DNA of 22,595 nucleotides from Planktomarina sp. (lineage in GTDB: Bacteria; Pseudomonadota; Alphaproteobacteria; Rhodobacterales; Rhodobacteraceae): contig JAKMFM010000119.1 of NCBI GenBank assembly GCA_022425445.1, forward strand, positions 1-22,595, given 5' to 3'. Numbering within the stretch: the first letter of the stretch is position 1; each line of letters starts with the position of its first letter. This document shows, piece by piece, positions 14,657 through 22,595 of the stretch. The translations under genes were made by a program, and so were the position numbers. The notes beneath the pieces were generated by a model. The model was not told the DNA's origin and did no database searches. It saw only the letters and a program-made list of their open reading frames with translations.

Positions 14657-16156
14657 ATGCAAGAGTTAACCCACTACATAAATGGCGCCCATGTCAAAGG
14701 CACCTCTGGTCGTTTTGCCGATGTCTACAACCCAGCCACGGGTGAGATTCAAGCCAAAGTGCCACTGGCCAATGGCGCAGAGCTGGATCAAGCCGTGGCC
14801 CATGCCGCCGCCGCCCAACCCGCTTGGGCCGCCGTCAATCCCCAGCGCCGAGCGCGGGTTTTAATGAAATTCGTGGATCTTTTGAACCGCGATATGGACA
14901 AATTGGCCGAGGCTCTGAGCCGCGAACACGGCAAAACTTTGCCAGATGCCCAAGGCGATGTCATCCGCGGTTTGGAAGTTGTGGAATATTGCATCGGTGC
15001 GCCGCAGTTGCTGAAAGGTGAATTTACCGACAGCGCCGGCCCCGGCATTGACATGTACTCAATGCGTCAGGCTTTGGGCGTTACAGCCGGCATCACACCG
15101 TTTAACTTTCCAGCCATGATTCCGATGTGGATGTTCGCGCCGGCCATTGCCTGCGGCAACGCATTCATCCTTAAACCCTCTGAGCGCGACCCATCTGTAC
15201 CGTTGATGTTGGCAGAATTGCTCGAAGAAGCTGGCCTGCCCAAAGGCATTTTGCAGGTTGTGAACGGCGATAAGGAAGCGGTAGACGCGATCCTGCATCA
15301 TGAGGTTATTCAATCTGTAGGCTTCGTCGGCTCGACCCCTATCGCGGAATATATTTATGCGACCGGTTGCGCCAATGGGAAACGGGTGCAGTGTTTTGGT
15401 GGTGCGAAAAACCATATGATTATCATGCCCGATGCGGATATGGACCAGGCGGCCGATGCGCTCATGGGCGCGGGATATGGCGCCGCCGGTGAACGCTGCA
15501 TGGCAATTTCGGTCGCTGTGCCCGTGGGAGAAGACACAGCCGATCGCCTGATGGAGAAACTGATCCCGCGGGTCGAGGCACTGAAAGTGGGTCCCTACAC
15601 GGCTGGCAATGATGTGGACTACGGCCCGGTTGTCACCGCAGCTGCCAAGGCAAATATCGAACGTTTGGTGCAGACCGGCATCGATCAAGGTGCAAACCTC
15701 GTGGTGGATGGGCGTGATTTCAACCTCCAAGGCTACGAAGACGGCTTTTTTGTCGGTGCCCATTTGTTCGACAATGTGACCAAGGACATGGACATCTATA
15801 AATACGAAATTTTTGGCCCCGTGCTGTCCACCGTTCGCGCCGAAACCTATGAAGAAGCGCTCGGGCTGGCAATGGATCATGAATATGGCAATGGTACTGC
15901 GATCTTTACCCGTGATGGCGATACCGCTCGCGATTTTGCCAACCGGGTCAATGTCGGCATGGTGGGCATCAATGTGCCGATTCCTGTGCCTTTGGCCTAT
16001 CACACCTTTGGGGGTTGGAAAAAATCAGTCTTCGGCGATTTGAACCAGCACGGCCCGGATGCGTTCAAATTCTACACACGCACAAAAACCGTGACCTCGC
16101 GCTGGCCGTCGGGCACCAAGGAAGGCGGCGAGTTCTCTATTCCCGTTATGGAATAA
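14657..16156 (+). CDS. mmsA: CoA-acylating methylmalonate-semialdehyde dehydrogenase
   Basis: 499 residues, an aldehyde dehydrogenase of the MmsA/IolA type. It converts methylmalonate semialdehyde, NAD and CoA to propionyl-CoA and CO2, the last step of distal valine degradation. Visible: ITPFNFPAMIPMWMF (the family variant of the NPFNFP motif), KPSERDPSVPL, FVGSTPIAEYIY for NAD, GGAKNHMIIMPDAD, catalytic Cys281 in GAAGERCMAISVAV, and EIFGPVL near the C-terminus. AGGAG at 14645-14649 with seven bases spacing fixes the start at 14657. It is the first gene of the operon; the next start is 133 bases away across a region containing a GC-rich hairpin. Confidence 0.95.
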   Translation: MQELTHYINGAHVKGTSGRFADVYNPATGEIQAKVPLANGAELDQAVAHAAAAQPAWAAVNPQRRARVLMKFVDLLNRDMDKLAEALSREHGKTLPDAQGDVIRGLEVVEYCIGAPQLLKGEFTDSAGPGIDMYSMRQALGVTAGITPFNFPAMIPMWMFAPAIACGNAFILKPSERDPSVPLMLAELLEEAGLPKGILQVVNGDKEAVDAILHHEVIQSVGFVGSTPIAEYIYATGCANGKRVQCFGGAKNHMIIMPDADMDQAADALMGAGYGAAGERCMAISVAVPVGEDTADRLMEKLIPRVEALKVGPYTAGNDVDYGPVVTAAAKANIERLVQTGIDQGANLVVDGRDFNLQGYEDGFFVGAHLFDNVTKDMDIYKYEIFGPVLSTVRAETYEEALGLAMDHEYGNGTAIFTRDGDTARDFANRVNVGMVGINVPIPVPLAYHTFGGWKKSVFGDLNQHGPDAFKFYTRTKTVTSRWPSGTKEGGEFSIPVME

Positions 16157-16164
16157 GTCATGCT

Positions 16165-16195
16165 GCGCGCCGGTGGCCAACTCGCCTCGGCGCGC
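16165..16195 (+). other. GC-rich stem-loop between mmsA and the acyl-CoA dehydrogenase gene
   Basis: GCGCGCCG (16165-16172) pairs with CGGCGCGC (16188-16195) around a 15-base loop, eight bases after the mmsA stop. There is no T run, so it is more likely an mRNA processing or stability element, or a partial terminator that lowers downstream expression, than a full terminator. The rest of the gap shows only the downstream ribosome site. Confidence 0.35.
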
Positions 16196-16289
16196 GCAAC
16201 CCGCAGCAGACTATGCCTTCAAAATGGAAGCTGGATTCCTGGCTTGGGATTTGCTTCACTTGCCGCAAAGCAATTATAGGAGCTGTCTA

Positions 16290-17426
16290 ATGGATTTTGC
16301 CCTCTCCGAAGAACAATCCGCGATTTTTGATATGGCCCGCGATTTTGGAGCCAGCCATATTGCCCCCTTTGCACGAGACTGGGAGGCAGCCGGCGAGATT
16401 CCAAAGAGCCTTTGGCCGCAATTGGCTGAATTGGGCTTTGGCGGACTATATGTACGCGAAGAAAATGGCGGATCGGGTTTAAGCCGTCTGGATGCCACTT
16501 TGGTGTTTGAGGCGCTTTCAATGGCCTGCCCGACGGTGGCCTCCTTTTTGTCCATACACAATATGTGCACCGCGATGATCGACAAATTTGGCTCTGAGGC
16601 GCTGCGCGACAAGTATCTTCCCCAAGCTTTGAATATGGAGACCTTCTTTTCCTATTGCCTGACCGAGCCGGGCTCCGGGTCTGATGCGGCAGCGTTGAAA
16701 ACAAAGGCGCACAAAAGTAACACCAATTACACCCTCACCGGCACCAAGGCCTTTATCTCGGGTGGAGGCTATTCGGATGCCTATATAATCATGGCCCGAA
16801 CCGGTGACGACAGTCCCAAGGGCATCTCTGCCGTGATCGTGGACGATGGTGCAGAAGGGCTGTCCTTTGGCGGGCTTGAGGATAAAATGGGCTGGCGGGC
16901 GCAACCCACCCGGCAGGTACAGCTGGATGAATGCAAAACACCGATCGAAAATCTTCTGGGCGATGAAGGGCTTGGGTTTTCCTACGCCATGGCTGGGCTG
17001 GACGGCGGACGGCTCAATATTGCCGCGTGTTCACTGGGCGCTGCGCAACAGGCCTTTAACGCAACCCGCGCCTATATGGCCGAGCGAAAAGCATTCGGGA
17101 AATCCATTGATCAGTTTCAAGCCCTGCAATTTCGTCTGGCCGATATGGAAATTGAGCTGCAATCGGGACGCATCTTTTTGCGGCAAGCCGCATGGAAACT
17201 AGACAATGGTGCGCCTGATGCGACGCATTTTTGCGCCATGGCCAAAAAGCTGGTGACAGATATAGGCAGCAAAGTGGCCAATGATTGTCTGCAACTGCAT
17301 GGCGGCTATGGGTATTTGGCCGATTACGGCGTTGAAAAAACCGTGCGTGATCTCAGAGTGCATCAAATCTTAGAAGGCACCAATGAAATCATGCGGATGA
17401 TCGTTGCAAGGGGATTGCGCCCATGA
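16290..17426 (+). CDS. Acyl-CoA dehydrogenase, probable isobutyryl-CoA dehydrogenase
   Basis: 378 residues, an FAD-dependent acyl-CoA dehydrogenase. Signatures are the FAD/substrate segment YCLTEPGSGSDAAALKT, the GTKAFISGGGYSDAYIIMART region, AERKAFGKSIDQFQALQF, and the C-terminal QILEGTNEIMR with catalytic Glu362. In this operon the substrate should be isobutyryl-CoA, oxidised to methacrylyl-CoA in valine breakdown; other short branched acyl-CoAs cannot be excluded. The start is ATG 16290 with AGGAG at 16278-16282; the open frame to 16173 adds 39 unrelated residues. Its TGA stop overlaps the ATG of the hydrolase gene (ATGA), indicating translational coupling. Confidence 0.93.
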   Translation: MDFALSEEQSAIFDMARDFGASHIAPFARDWEAAGEIPKSLWPQLAELGFGGLYVREENGGSGLSRLDATLVFEALSMACPTVASFLSIHNMCTAMIDKFGSEALRDKYLPQALNMETFFSYCLTEPGSGSDAAALKTKAHKSNTNYTLTGTKAFISGGGYSDAYIIMARTGDDSPKGISAVIVDDGAEGLSFGGLEDKMGWRAQPTRQVQLDECKTPIENLLGDEGLGFSYAMAGLDGGRLNIAACSLGAAQQAFNATRAYMAERKAFGKSIDQFQALQFRLADMEIELQSGRIFLRQAAWKLDNGAPDATHFCAMAKKLVTDIGSKVANDCLQLHGGYGYLADYGVEKTVRDLRVHQILEGTNEIMRMIVARGLRP

Positions 17427-18460
17427 GTGATCTCATCGCGTGCAAAGACGGAAAAGCGGGGCGATTTACGCTCAATCGCCCCGCCGCTTTGAACGCTTTG
17501 ACCTATGAGATGTGCCTGCAGATCGAGAGTTACCTTGGCAAGTGGGAAGCAGATCCTGACATTGAATTGATCCTTTTTGAAGGCGCGGGGGAGCGGGCAT
17601 TTTGCGCCGGAGGTGACATAACCGCCATGTATAAGACCGCCTTGGCCGGGGACTATGATTACGGCCGACAATTTTGGACCGATGAGTACCGCCTCAACGC
17701 AAAACTTGCCACCAGCCACAAACCAATCGTCAGTTTTCTGCACGGTTTTACCATGGGTGGCGGCGTAGGGCTGGGCTGTCATCTGCCACATCGCATTGTT
17801 TGCGAATCCAGTCAAATTGCCATGCCAGAATGCGGCATTGGTCTTGTGCCAGATGTCGGCGGCTCCCTACTTTTGGCCCAAGCACCCGGGCGCTACGGTG
17901 AATATCTCGGCACAACGGCCAGTCGTATGGGGCCAGCTGACGCTATTTTTGCAGGCTTTGCAGACCATTTTATCCCGCAAGACGATTGGCCCAGGGTGAT
18001 CCGCGCTCTTTGCGACACGGGCGATGTTTCGGCCATTGCCGAGGCAGCCGGCCCGATCGGCCCGGCCCCGCTATTGCAGATTGAAACGCAAGTGAATGAG
18101 TTTTTCCGCGGCGAATATTTCGGCGATATCGTCAACAATCTCAATCACACGGGAGGCGATTTTGCCGAAGAGTGCATTAAGAAACTGGCCCGCTCCAGCC
18201 CGCTGGCCATGGCAGCGACCATCGAGCTGATCCACCGCGTGCGCGGGCTAGATGATATCGTTTTGGCTTTGGGCATGGAATATCGCTTCACCTACCGAGC
18301 CGCCGAACACGGCGATTTTATCGAGGGCATCCGAGCTATGGTGATCGACAAAGACAAATCCCCAAAATGGCAACACGCGATGACCGACCCGCTCCTGCCA
18401 GCGGCCAGTGCCATGTTGCGCCCTTTGGGAGCCCATTCCCTTGATCTCACGGAGACTTGA
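17423..18460 (+). CDS. 3-hydroxyisobutyryl-CoA hydrolase (enoyl-CoA hydratase/isomerase family)
   Basis: 345 residues, longer than ordinary 260-residue enoyl-CoA hydratases and typical of HIBCH. It frees 3-hydroxyisobutyrate from its CoA ester in valine degradation. Motifs: the CoA/oxyanion segment AFCAGGDITAMY, HGFTMGGGVGLGCH, and MPECGIGLVPDVGGS with Glu136 and Asp144, the acid pair distinguishing the hydrolase from hydratases. The C-terminal helical extension characteristic of this hydrolase is present. The start overlaps the previous stop by four bases; mmsB begins one base after its stop. No true methacrylyl-CoA hydratase is encoded in the window. Confidence 0.93.
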   Translation: MSDLIACKDGKAGRFTLNRPAALNALTYEMCLQIESYLGKWEADPDIELILFEGAGERAFCAGGDITAMYKTALAGDYDYGRQFWTDEYRLNAKLATSHKPIVSFLHGFTMGGGVGLGCHLPHRIVCESSQIAMPECGIGLVPDVGGSLLLAQAPGRYGEYLGTTASRMGPADAIFAGFADHFIPQDDWPRVIRALCDTGDVSAIAEAAGPIGPAPLLQIETQVNEFFRGEYFGDIVNNLNHTGGDFAEECIKKLARSSPLAMAATIELIHRVRGLDDIVLALGMEYRFTYRAAEHGDFIEGIRAMVIDKDKSPKWQHAMTDPLLPAASAMLRPLGAHSLDLTET

Positions 18461-18461
18461 T

Positions 18462-19334
18462 ATGAATATCGGATTTATCGGACTTGGAAATATGGGCGCG
18501 CCTATGGCCAAAAACCTGGCCGCTGCGGGACATGTGGTCTTGGGATATGACCCAGCAGGCATCACAAAGCAAGGTGTGACCGCAGCTGCCAGCGCCGAAG
18601 CAGCGGCAACCGGCGCCAATGTGGTCATAACCATGCTGCCCAATGGAAAAATCGCCCAGTCAGTGGCCAATCAAGTCCTGCCGGTTATGGAAAAAGGCAC
18701 AGTCCTGCTGGATTGTTCAACTATCGACGTGGCCACAGCCCGCAGAATTGGCAGCCGCGCCGAAGACCATGGGATTGGCTTCCTCGACGCTCCGGTATCT
18801 GGCGGCGTCGGCGGAGCGGAGGCTGGTACGTTGACCTTCATGGTCGGCGGGTCAACCGAGAGCTTTGCTCAAGCAACCCCCCTGTTTGACATTATGGGAC
18901 GTACAGCCGTGCATTGCGGCGGCGCTGGCAATGGGCAAGCGGCAAAAATATGCAACAATATGGTTCTAGGCATCACGATGATTGGCACCTGTGAGGCCTT
19001 CGCCCTGGCCGATAAACTTGGCTTAGACAGGCAAGCCATGTTTGACGTGGTCAGCACCTCCTCAGGCTACAGCTGGACAATGAATGCCTATTGCCCGGCG
19101 CCCGGCATAGGGCCGCAAAGCCCCGCGGATAATGGCTACGCGCCTGGCTTTGCCGCAGATCTCATGCTAAAAGATCTGCGGCTATCACAACAGGCTGCAC
19201 AAGATGTGGATGCCGACACACCCATGGGAGCGGCGGCAACTGAACTTTACAAAATATTTGTAGAACAAGAAGATGGTAGCGGTCGAGATTTCTCTGCGAT
19301 GCTGCCACGATTCGAGGTCCGTACACGATCCTAG
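18462..19334 (+). CDS. mmsB: 3-hydroxyisobutyrate dehydrogenase
   Basis: 290 residues, beta-hydroxyacid dehydrogenase family. It oxidises 3-hydroxyisobutyrate to methylmalonate semialdehyde with NAD, feeding MmsA. The Rossmann motif GFIGLGNMGAPMA starts at residue 4; DAPVSGG (109-115, Ser113) binds substrate; the catalytic Lys162 lies in GNGQAAKICNN; PGFAADLMLKDL is the C-terminal signature. The start ATG 18462 lies one base after the hydrolase stop; the open frame to 18408 is an extension into that gene. The ribosome site is GGAGA at 18451-18455, inside the hydrolase coding end. Confidence 0.95.
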   Translation: MNIGFIGLGNMGAPMAKNLAAAGHVVLGYDPAGITKQGVTAAASAEAAATGANVVITMLPNGKIAQSVANQVLPVMEKGTVLLDCSTIDVATARRIGSRAEDHGIGFLDAPVSGGVGGAEAGTLTFMVGGSTESFAQATPLFDIMGRTAVHCGGAGNGQAAKICNNMVLGITMIGTCEAFALADKLGLDRQAMFDVVSTSSGYSWTMNAYCPAPGIGPQSPADNGYAPGFAADLMLKDLRLSQQAAQDVDADTPMGAAATELYKIFVEQEDGSGRDFSAMLPRFEVRTRS

Positions 19335-19343
19335 GAGCCACAA

Positions 19344-20669
19344 ATGTTGATGCAAGACTTTGCCGCAAGCCTCTCTTATCAGGACCTGCCTGAGGATGTG
19401 CTCAAAGTTTTGAGACGCTCTCTGCTCGACAGCCTTGGGGTTGCGGCCATTGGCTCGCAAACCGAAATGGCAAAGATTGGGACAAAAACCGCAAAAATGC
19501 TGTTCGGCGCCACTTCAGCCTCCGCTGCACGCTGTCTTTTTGATGGGAATTTGGCCAGCTTGGCCGGCGCTGCGATGGCCGGAGCGATCTCGATTGACAG
19601 CATCGATGCCCACGATGGCACCTCTCCTTGCAAAGGTCATGCGGGATCTGCGATTTTTCCAGCACTTTTGGCTCTGGCCGATGAACGCCCGATGACCGGG
19701 CAGGATTTTGCAACCTATTTGGCATTGGCCTATGAGATCTCCTACCGAGCCGGGCTGACACAGCATGACACCTGCGCCGATTACCACACATCAGGCGCCT
19801 GGACTGCGGTTGGGGTTGCAGCAATGACCGCGAGGGTTATTGGTTGCAATCCCATGCAGATCCATGAGGCCGCAGGAATTGGCGAATATCATGGTCCACG
19901 CAGCCAAATGATGCGCTGCATTGATCACCCTACGATGGTGCGCGACGGGGTTGGCTGGGGTGCGCCCACCGGGCTCACGGCGGGATTTTTGGCCCTCAAC
20001 GGATTCACCGGCGCGCCGGCGCTCACCTGTGAGGGGCCGCATTGGCAAGGCTTGGGCGAGACCTGGAAATTGGTGAGCGACACCCATTACAAGCCCTACC
20101 CGTGTTGTCGTTGGGCCCACCCCAGCATCGATGCTGCTGCCGACCTTATGGTCAAGCACCAAATCACCCATCAACAGATCAGCTCTGTGGAGATCAAAAC
20201 CTTCCACAATGCCACCCGCCTGGCCGGGCATCGCCCTTCAACAGCCGATGAATTTGCCTATTCGATTGCCTTTCCTGTGGCCTGTATGATTGTGCGCGGC
20301 CAAATCGGCCCGGAGGAATTGACGGCCGAGACGCTCAAAGATCCCAAAATCTTGCGCATAAGCACCGCGACTGAATTGATTGAAGACCCGCATTTAACAC
20401 AGATCAGCGAGGGAAAACGCTGGGCGCAGGTGAGCCTGCGCCTACGCGATGGGCGCAGCTACGACAGCACGCCACGCAGCCCGCGCGGCGATGCCGATAT
20501 GCCCCTTGAAAATGCAGAAATTGCCCACAAATTCCACCTGTTCGCAGATCCCATCTTAGGGCGCCACAATGCGAAAATTCTCGAAAATCTTTGCGCAAAT
20601 TTTGACCAACTGGATCCGCCCGGACTGCAGTCTTTGCTGGAATTGGTCCTAAAAAAACCCGAGATCTAA
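19344..20669 (+). CDS. MmgE/PrpD family protein
   Basis: 441 residues matching the MmgE/PrpD fold: an N-terminal all-helical domain (LRRSLLDSLGVAAIGS, then IDAHDGTSPCKGHAGSAIFPALLALAD), and a later domain with KPYPCCRWAHPSIDAA and FAYSIAFPVACM. The family includes 2-methylcitrate dehydratase, aconitate decarboxylase and iminodisuccinate epimerase. The sequence is shorter than classic PrpD (about 480 residues), and I cannot assign a reaction. AGGAG at 19333-19337, overlapping the mmsB stop, fixes the ATG at 19344. The nine-base gap to mmsB shows it belongs to the valine operon. Its product, propionyl-CoA, could link to a methylcitrate-like step, but that is speculation. Its stop overlaps the uvrA stop. 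Confidence 0.85.
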   Translation: MLMQDFAASLSYQDLPEDVLKVLRRSLLDSLGVAAIGSQTEMAKIGTKTAKMLFGATSASAARCLFDGNLASLAGAAMAGAISIDSIDAHDGTSPCKGHAGSAIFPALLALADERPMTGQDFATYLALAYEISYRAGLTQHDTCADYHTSGAWTAVGVAAMTARVIGCNPMQIHEAAGIGEYHGPRSQMMRCIDHPTMVRDGVGWGAPTGLTAGFLALNGFTGAPALTCEGPHWQGLGETWKLVSDTHYKPYPCCRWAHPSIDAAADLMVKHQITHQQISSVEIKTFHNATRLAGHRPSTADEFAYSIAFPVACMIVRGQIGPEELTAETLKDPKILRISTATELIEDPHLTQISEGKRWAQVSLRLRDGRSYDSTPRSPRGDADMPLENAEIAHKFHLFADPILGRHNAKILENLCANFDQLDPPGLQSLLELVLKKPEI

Positions 20670-22595
20670 AGCGCTGTTTGCGCCGCAAGCATCTGCTTAA
20701 TATAACGTCCTGTATGGCTTTGCGGAACTTTTGCGACGGCCTCAGGCGTTCCGATGGCCACCACCTGCCCTCCGCCGTCGCCCCCCTCGGGGCCAATGTC
20801 AATAATGTGATCGGCGGTTTTCACCACATCCAAGTTGTGTTCGATCACGATGACAGAATTTCCTTGATCAACCAGCTCATGCAGCACTTCGAGCAACTTA
20901 CGCACATCGTCAAAATGCAGTCCTGTGGTCGGTTCATCTAGTATATATAAGGTACGGCCCGTGCTGCGCTTGGACAGCTCTTTCGATAGCTTCACCCGTT
21001 GCGCCTCGCCCCCTGACAGGGTTGTGGCTTGCTGACCCACTTTAATATAGCCCAGCCCTACCCGCATCAGCGCATCCATCTTCTCACGGATCGAGGGCAC
21101 AGCCTTGAAGAAATCCCGCGCCATCTCAACGGTCATATCGAGCACGTCCGCAATGGATTGCCCTTTAAACTTTACCTCGAGTGTTTCGCGGTTGTAGCGC
21201 GCGCCCTTGCATGTCTCGCATACCACATAAACGTCGGGCAGAAAGTGCATTTCAATTTTGATCACCCCATCGCCCTGACACGCCTCGCAACGCCCACCTT
21301 TGACGTTAAAGGAGAAACGCCCTGGTTTATATCCGCGTGCCTTCGCCTCAGGCAGGCCCGCGAACCAATCGCGGATCGGTGTGAATGCACCAGTGTAGGT
21401 GGCCGGATTGGAGCGCGGCGTGCGGCCAATTGGCCGTTGATCAATATCGATAACCTTGTCGAGATGCTCCAGACCTTTCACTGTCTCACATGGGGCCGGT
21501 GTTTGCCGCGCACCATTCAGGTTCATTGAGGCGGTTTTGAACAATGTCTCGATGGTCAAGGTCGACTTGCCTCCCCCCGAAACGCCCGTCACGCAGACAA
21601 ACTGTCCCAGCGGAAAATCTACCGTAATATTTTGCAGATTATTTCCCGTCGCCTTGCGCACGGTGACTTTCTTTTTGTTGCCCACACGGCGTGTGCTCGG
21701 AATTTCAATGCGCCGGCGCCCCGACAGATAATCCCCAGTGACAGAGGCCGCATTGGCCACGATCTGCTCAGGTGTGCCTTGGGCCACGACCTGCCCGCCA
21801 TGCACGCCAGCGCCAGGTCCGATGTCGAACACATAATCGGCCTCGCGAATGGCCTCTTCATCATGTTCCACCACGATAACAGTATTGCCTTGATCTCGAA
21901 GGTTTTTGAGCGTGGTTAAAAGGCGGTCATTGTCCCGCTGATGCAGGCCGATGCTCGGCTCATCAAGCACATAGAGCACGCCCTGCAGCCCAGAGCCAAT
22001 TTGGCTGGCGAGGCGAATCCGTTGGCTTTCACCACCAGACAGCGTGCCAGAACTGCGCGCTAAAGTGAGATATTCAAGCCCAACGTTGTTCAAAAACCCG
22101 AGTCTTTCCCGAATTTCCTTCAAAATTGGCCCAGCAATGGCCAGCTTTTGTTTGCTCAACTGTTCTGGAACGGATTTGCACCATTCAAAGGCCTCTTTAA
22201 TGGACATTTGCACCACTTGCCCAGCGTGCAACCCAGCAATTTTGACCGCCAAAGCCTCTGGGCGCAGACGATACCCGCCGCAGGTGCCGCAGGAACGATT
22301 GTTTTGATACCGCTCAAACTCTTCACGGATCCAATTGCTGTCGGTCTCGCGGTAACGGCGCTCCATATTGGGAATGACACCTTCAAAGCTGCGGGTCACC
22401 TGATACACCCGCCCGGCCTCGTCATAGCGAAATAAGATTTCGTCCTTACCAGAGCCATAAAGAAAAACCTTCTGCACGTCTTCCGGCAGGTCTTTCCATT
22501 TGGCAGAGGGCTTGAAATTGTAGTGTTTAGCAATTGATTCAATTGTTTGAATGAAGTAAGGCGACTTGCCTTTGCGCCAAGGGGCCAAGGCACCA
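20666..22595 (-). CDS. uvrA: Excinuclease ABC subunit A (partial, N-terminus off the right edge)
   Basis: About 643 residues are visible; UvrA is usually about 950, so the first third lies outside. The frame stays open to the right edge (GALAPWRKGKSPYF reads through), so no start is present here. UvrA is the damage-recognition ATPase of nucleotide excision repair, acting as a dimer with UvrB. Visible: a CxxC zinc-ligand pair in SCGTCGGYRL; ABC signature LSGGESQRIRL with Walker B VLYVLDEPSIGLH; second-domain Walker A GVSGGGKST; the zinc finger CEAC...CETC; second signature LSGGEAQRVKL with LYILDEPTTGLH and the switch His in VIEHN. Its TAG overlaps the TAA of the converging PrpD gene by four bases. 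Confidence 0.97.
   Translation of the reverse strand, partial: GALAPWRKGKSPYFIQTIESIAKHYNFKPSAKWKDLPEDVQKVFLYGSGKDEILFRYDEAGRVYQVTRSFEGVIPNMERRYRETDSNWIREEFERYQNNRSCGTCGGYRLRPEALAVKIAGLHAGQVVQMSIKEAFEWCKSVPEQLSKQKLAIAGPILKEIRERLGFLNNVGLEYLTLARSSGTLSGGESQRIRLASQIGSGLQGVLYVLDEPSIGLHQRDNDRLLTTLKNLRDQGNTVIVVEHDEEAIREADYVFDIGPGAGVHGGQVVAQGTPEQIVANAASVTGDYLSGRRRIEIPSTRRVGNKKKVTVRKATGNNLQNITVDFPLGQFVCVTGVSGGGKSTLTIETLFKTASMNLNGARQTPAPCETVKGLEHLDKVIDIDQRPIGRTPRSNPATYTGAFTPIRDWFAGLPEAKARGYKPGRFSFNVKGGRCEACQGDGVIKIEMHFLPDVYVVCETCKGARYNRETLEVKFKGQSIADVLDMTVEMARDFFKAVPSIREKMDALMRVGLGYIKVGQQATTLSGGEAQRVKLSKELSKRSTGRTLYILDEPTTGLHFDDVRKLLEVLHELVDQGNSVIVIEHNLDVVKTADHIIDIGPEGGDGGGQVVAIGTPEAVAKVPQSHTGRYIKQMLAAQTAL

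Noticed and set aside
15059..16003. 314-residue minus-strand open frame antisense to mmsA
   Set aside because: The plus strand is clearly mmsA with all catalytic motifs; the antisense translation is His-, Ile- and Arg-rich with no domain.
16173..16289. 39-residue extension of the acyl-CoA dehydrogenase
   Set aside because: The AGGAG-led ATG at 16290 begins the standard MDFALSEEQ sequence; the upstream residues are unlike the family.
1..22595. Mobile element, prophage, CRISPR array, toxin-antitoxin or defence system
   Set aside because: No transposase, integrase, terminal repeats, regular direct repeats, tRNA-adjacent junctions or recognisable defence proteins were seen; gene content and codon style are uniform throughout.

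Overview
The window looks like a chromosomal, mostly housekeeping stretch of an alphaproteobacterium of the order Rhodobacterales, probably the Roseobacter group. The reasons are the protein sequences (short PurL, bolA/grxD pair, single-chain indolepyruvate oxidoreductase, tkt divergent from zapA, two tandem gap genes), frequent GTG and TTG starts, and moderate GC content judged by eye. The taxonomic call is inference from recognised families; no search was run. I see no mobile element, CRISPR array, tRNA or rRNA, and no sign of recent transfer.

Layout from left to right. 1-3165 (-): most of a fused indolepyruvate ferredoxin oxidoreductase, open at the left edge. 3294-4202 (+): divergent LysR regulator, with a perfect 11-7-11 inverted repeat between the two genes. 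4203-4499: LysR 3' region with a structured RNA candidate, a good intrinsic terminator and two perfect palindromes before purL. 4500-7572 (+): purL, bolA, a small membrane protein and grxD. 7633-8413 (-): a small coiled-coil protein and zapA. 8589-13044 (+): tkt, gap copy 1, a 49-codon membrane micro-protein and gap copy 2. 13065-14561 (-): coaD and a second LysR regulator. 14657-20669 (+): a valine/isobutyrate catabolic operon (mmsA, acyl-CoA dehydrogenase, 3-hydroxyisobutyryl-CoA hydrolase, mmsB) ending in a MmgE/PrpD-family gene. 20666-22595 (-): C-terminal two thirds of uvrA, open at the right edge and overlapping the operon's last stop codon by 4 bases.

How the genes work together. tkt and the two gap genes form a sugar-phosphate block; the gap promoters carry LacI-type operator-like dyads. 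The two GAPDH copies differ at the position that normally selects NAD (Asp36 versus Ala36), suggesting a glycolytic/gluconeogenic split. The mmsA operon takes isobutyryl-CoA to propionyl-CoA, lacking only the enoyl-CoA hydratase step, and is read divergently from a LysR gene that is its likely regulator. BolA and the CGFS glutaredoxin are known iron-sulfur partners. The tkt/zapA divergent promoter holds a full TTAA-N7-TTAAC CtrA-type box flanked by two GANTC methylation sites, suggesting cell-cycle control of the division operon.

I did not find a clearly new multi-gene system. The best second-look items are regulatory sites, the micro-protein between the gap genes (possible ATT start), the small membrane protein overlapping grxD, the RNA candidate before purL, and the PrpD-family gene in the valine operon.
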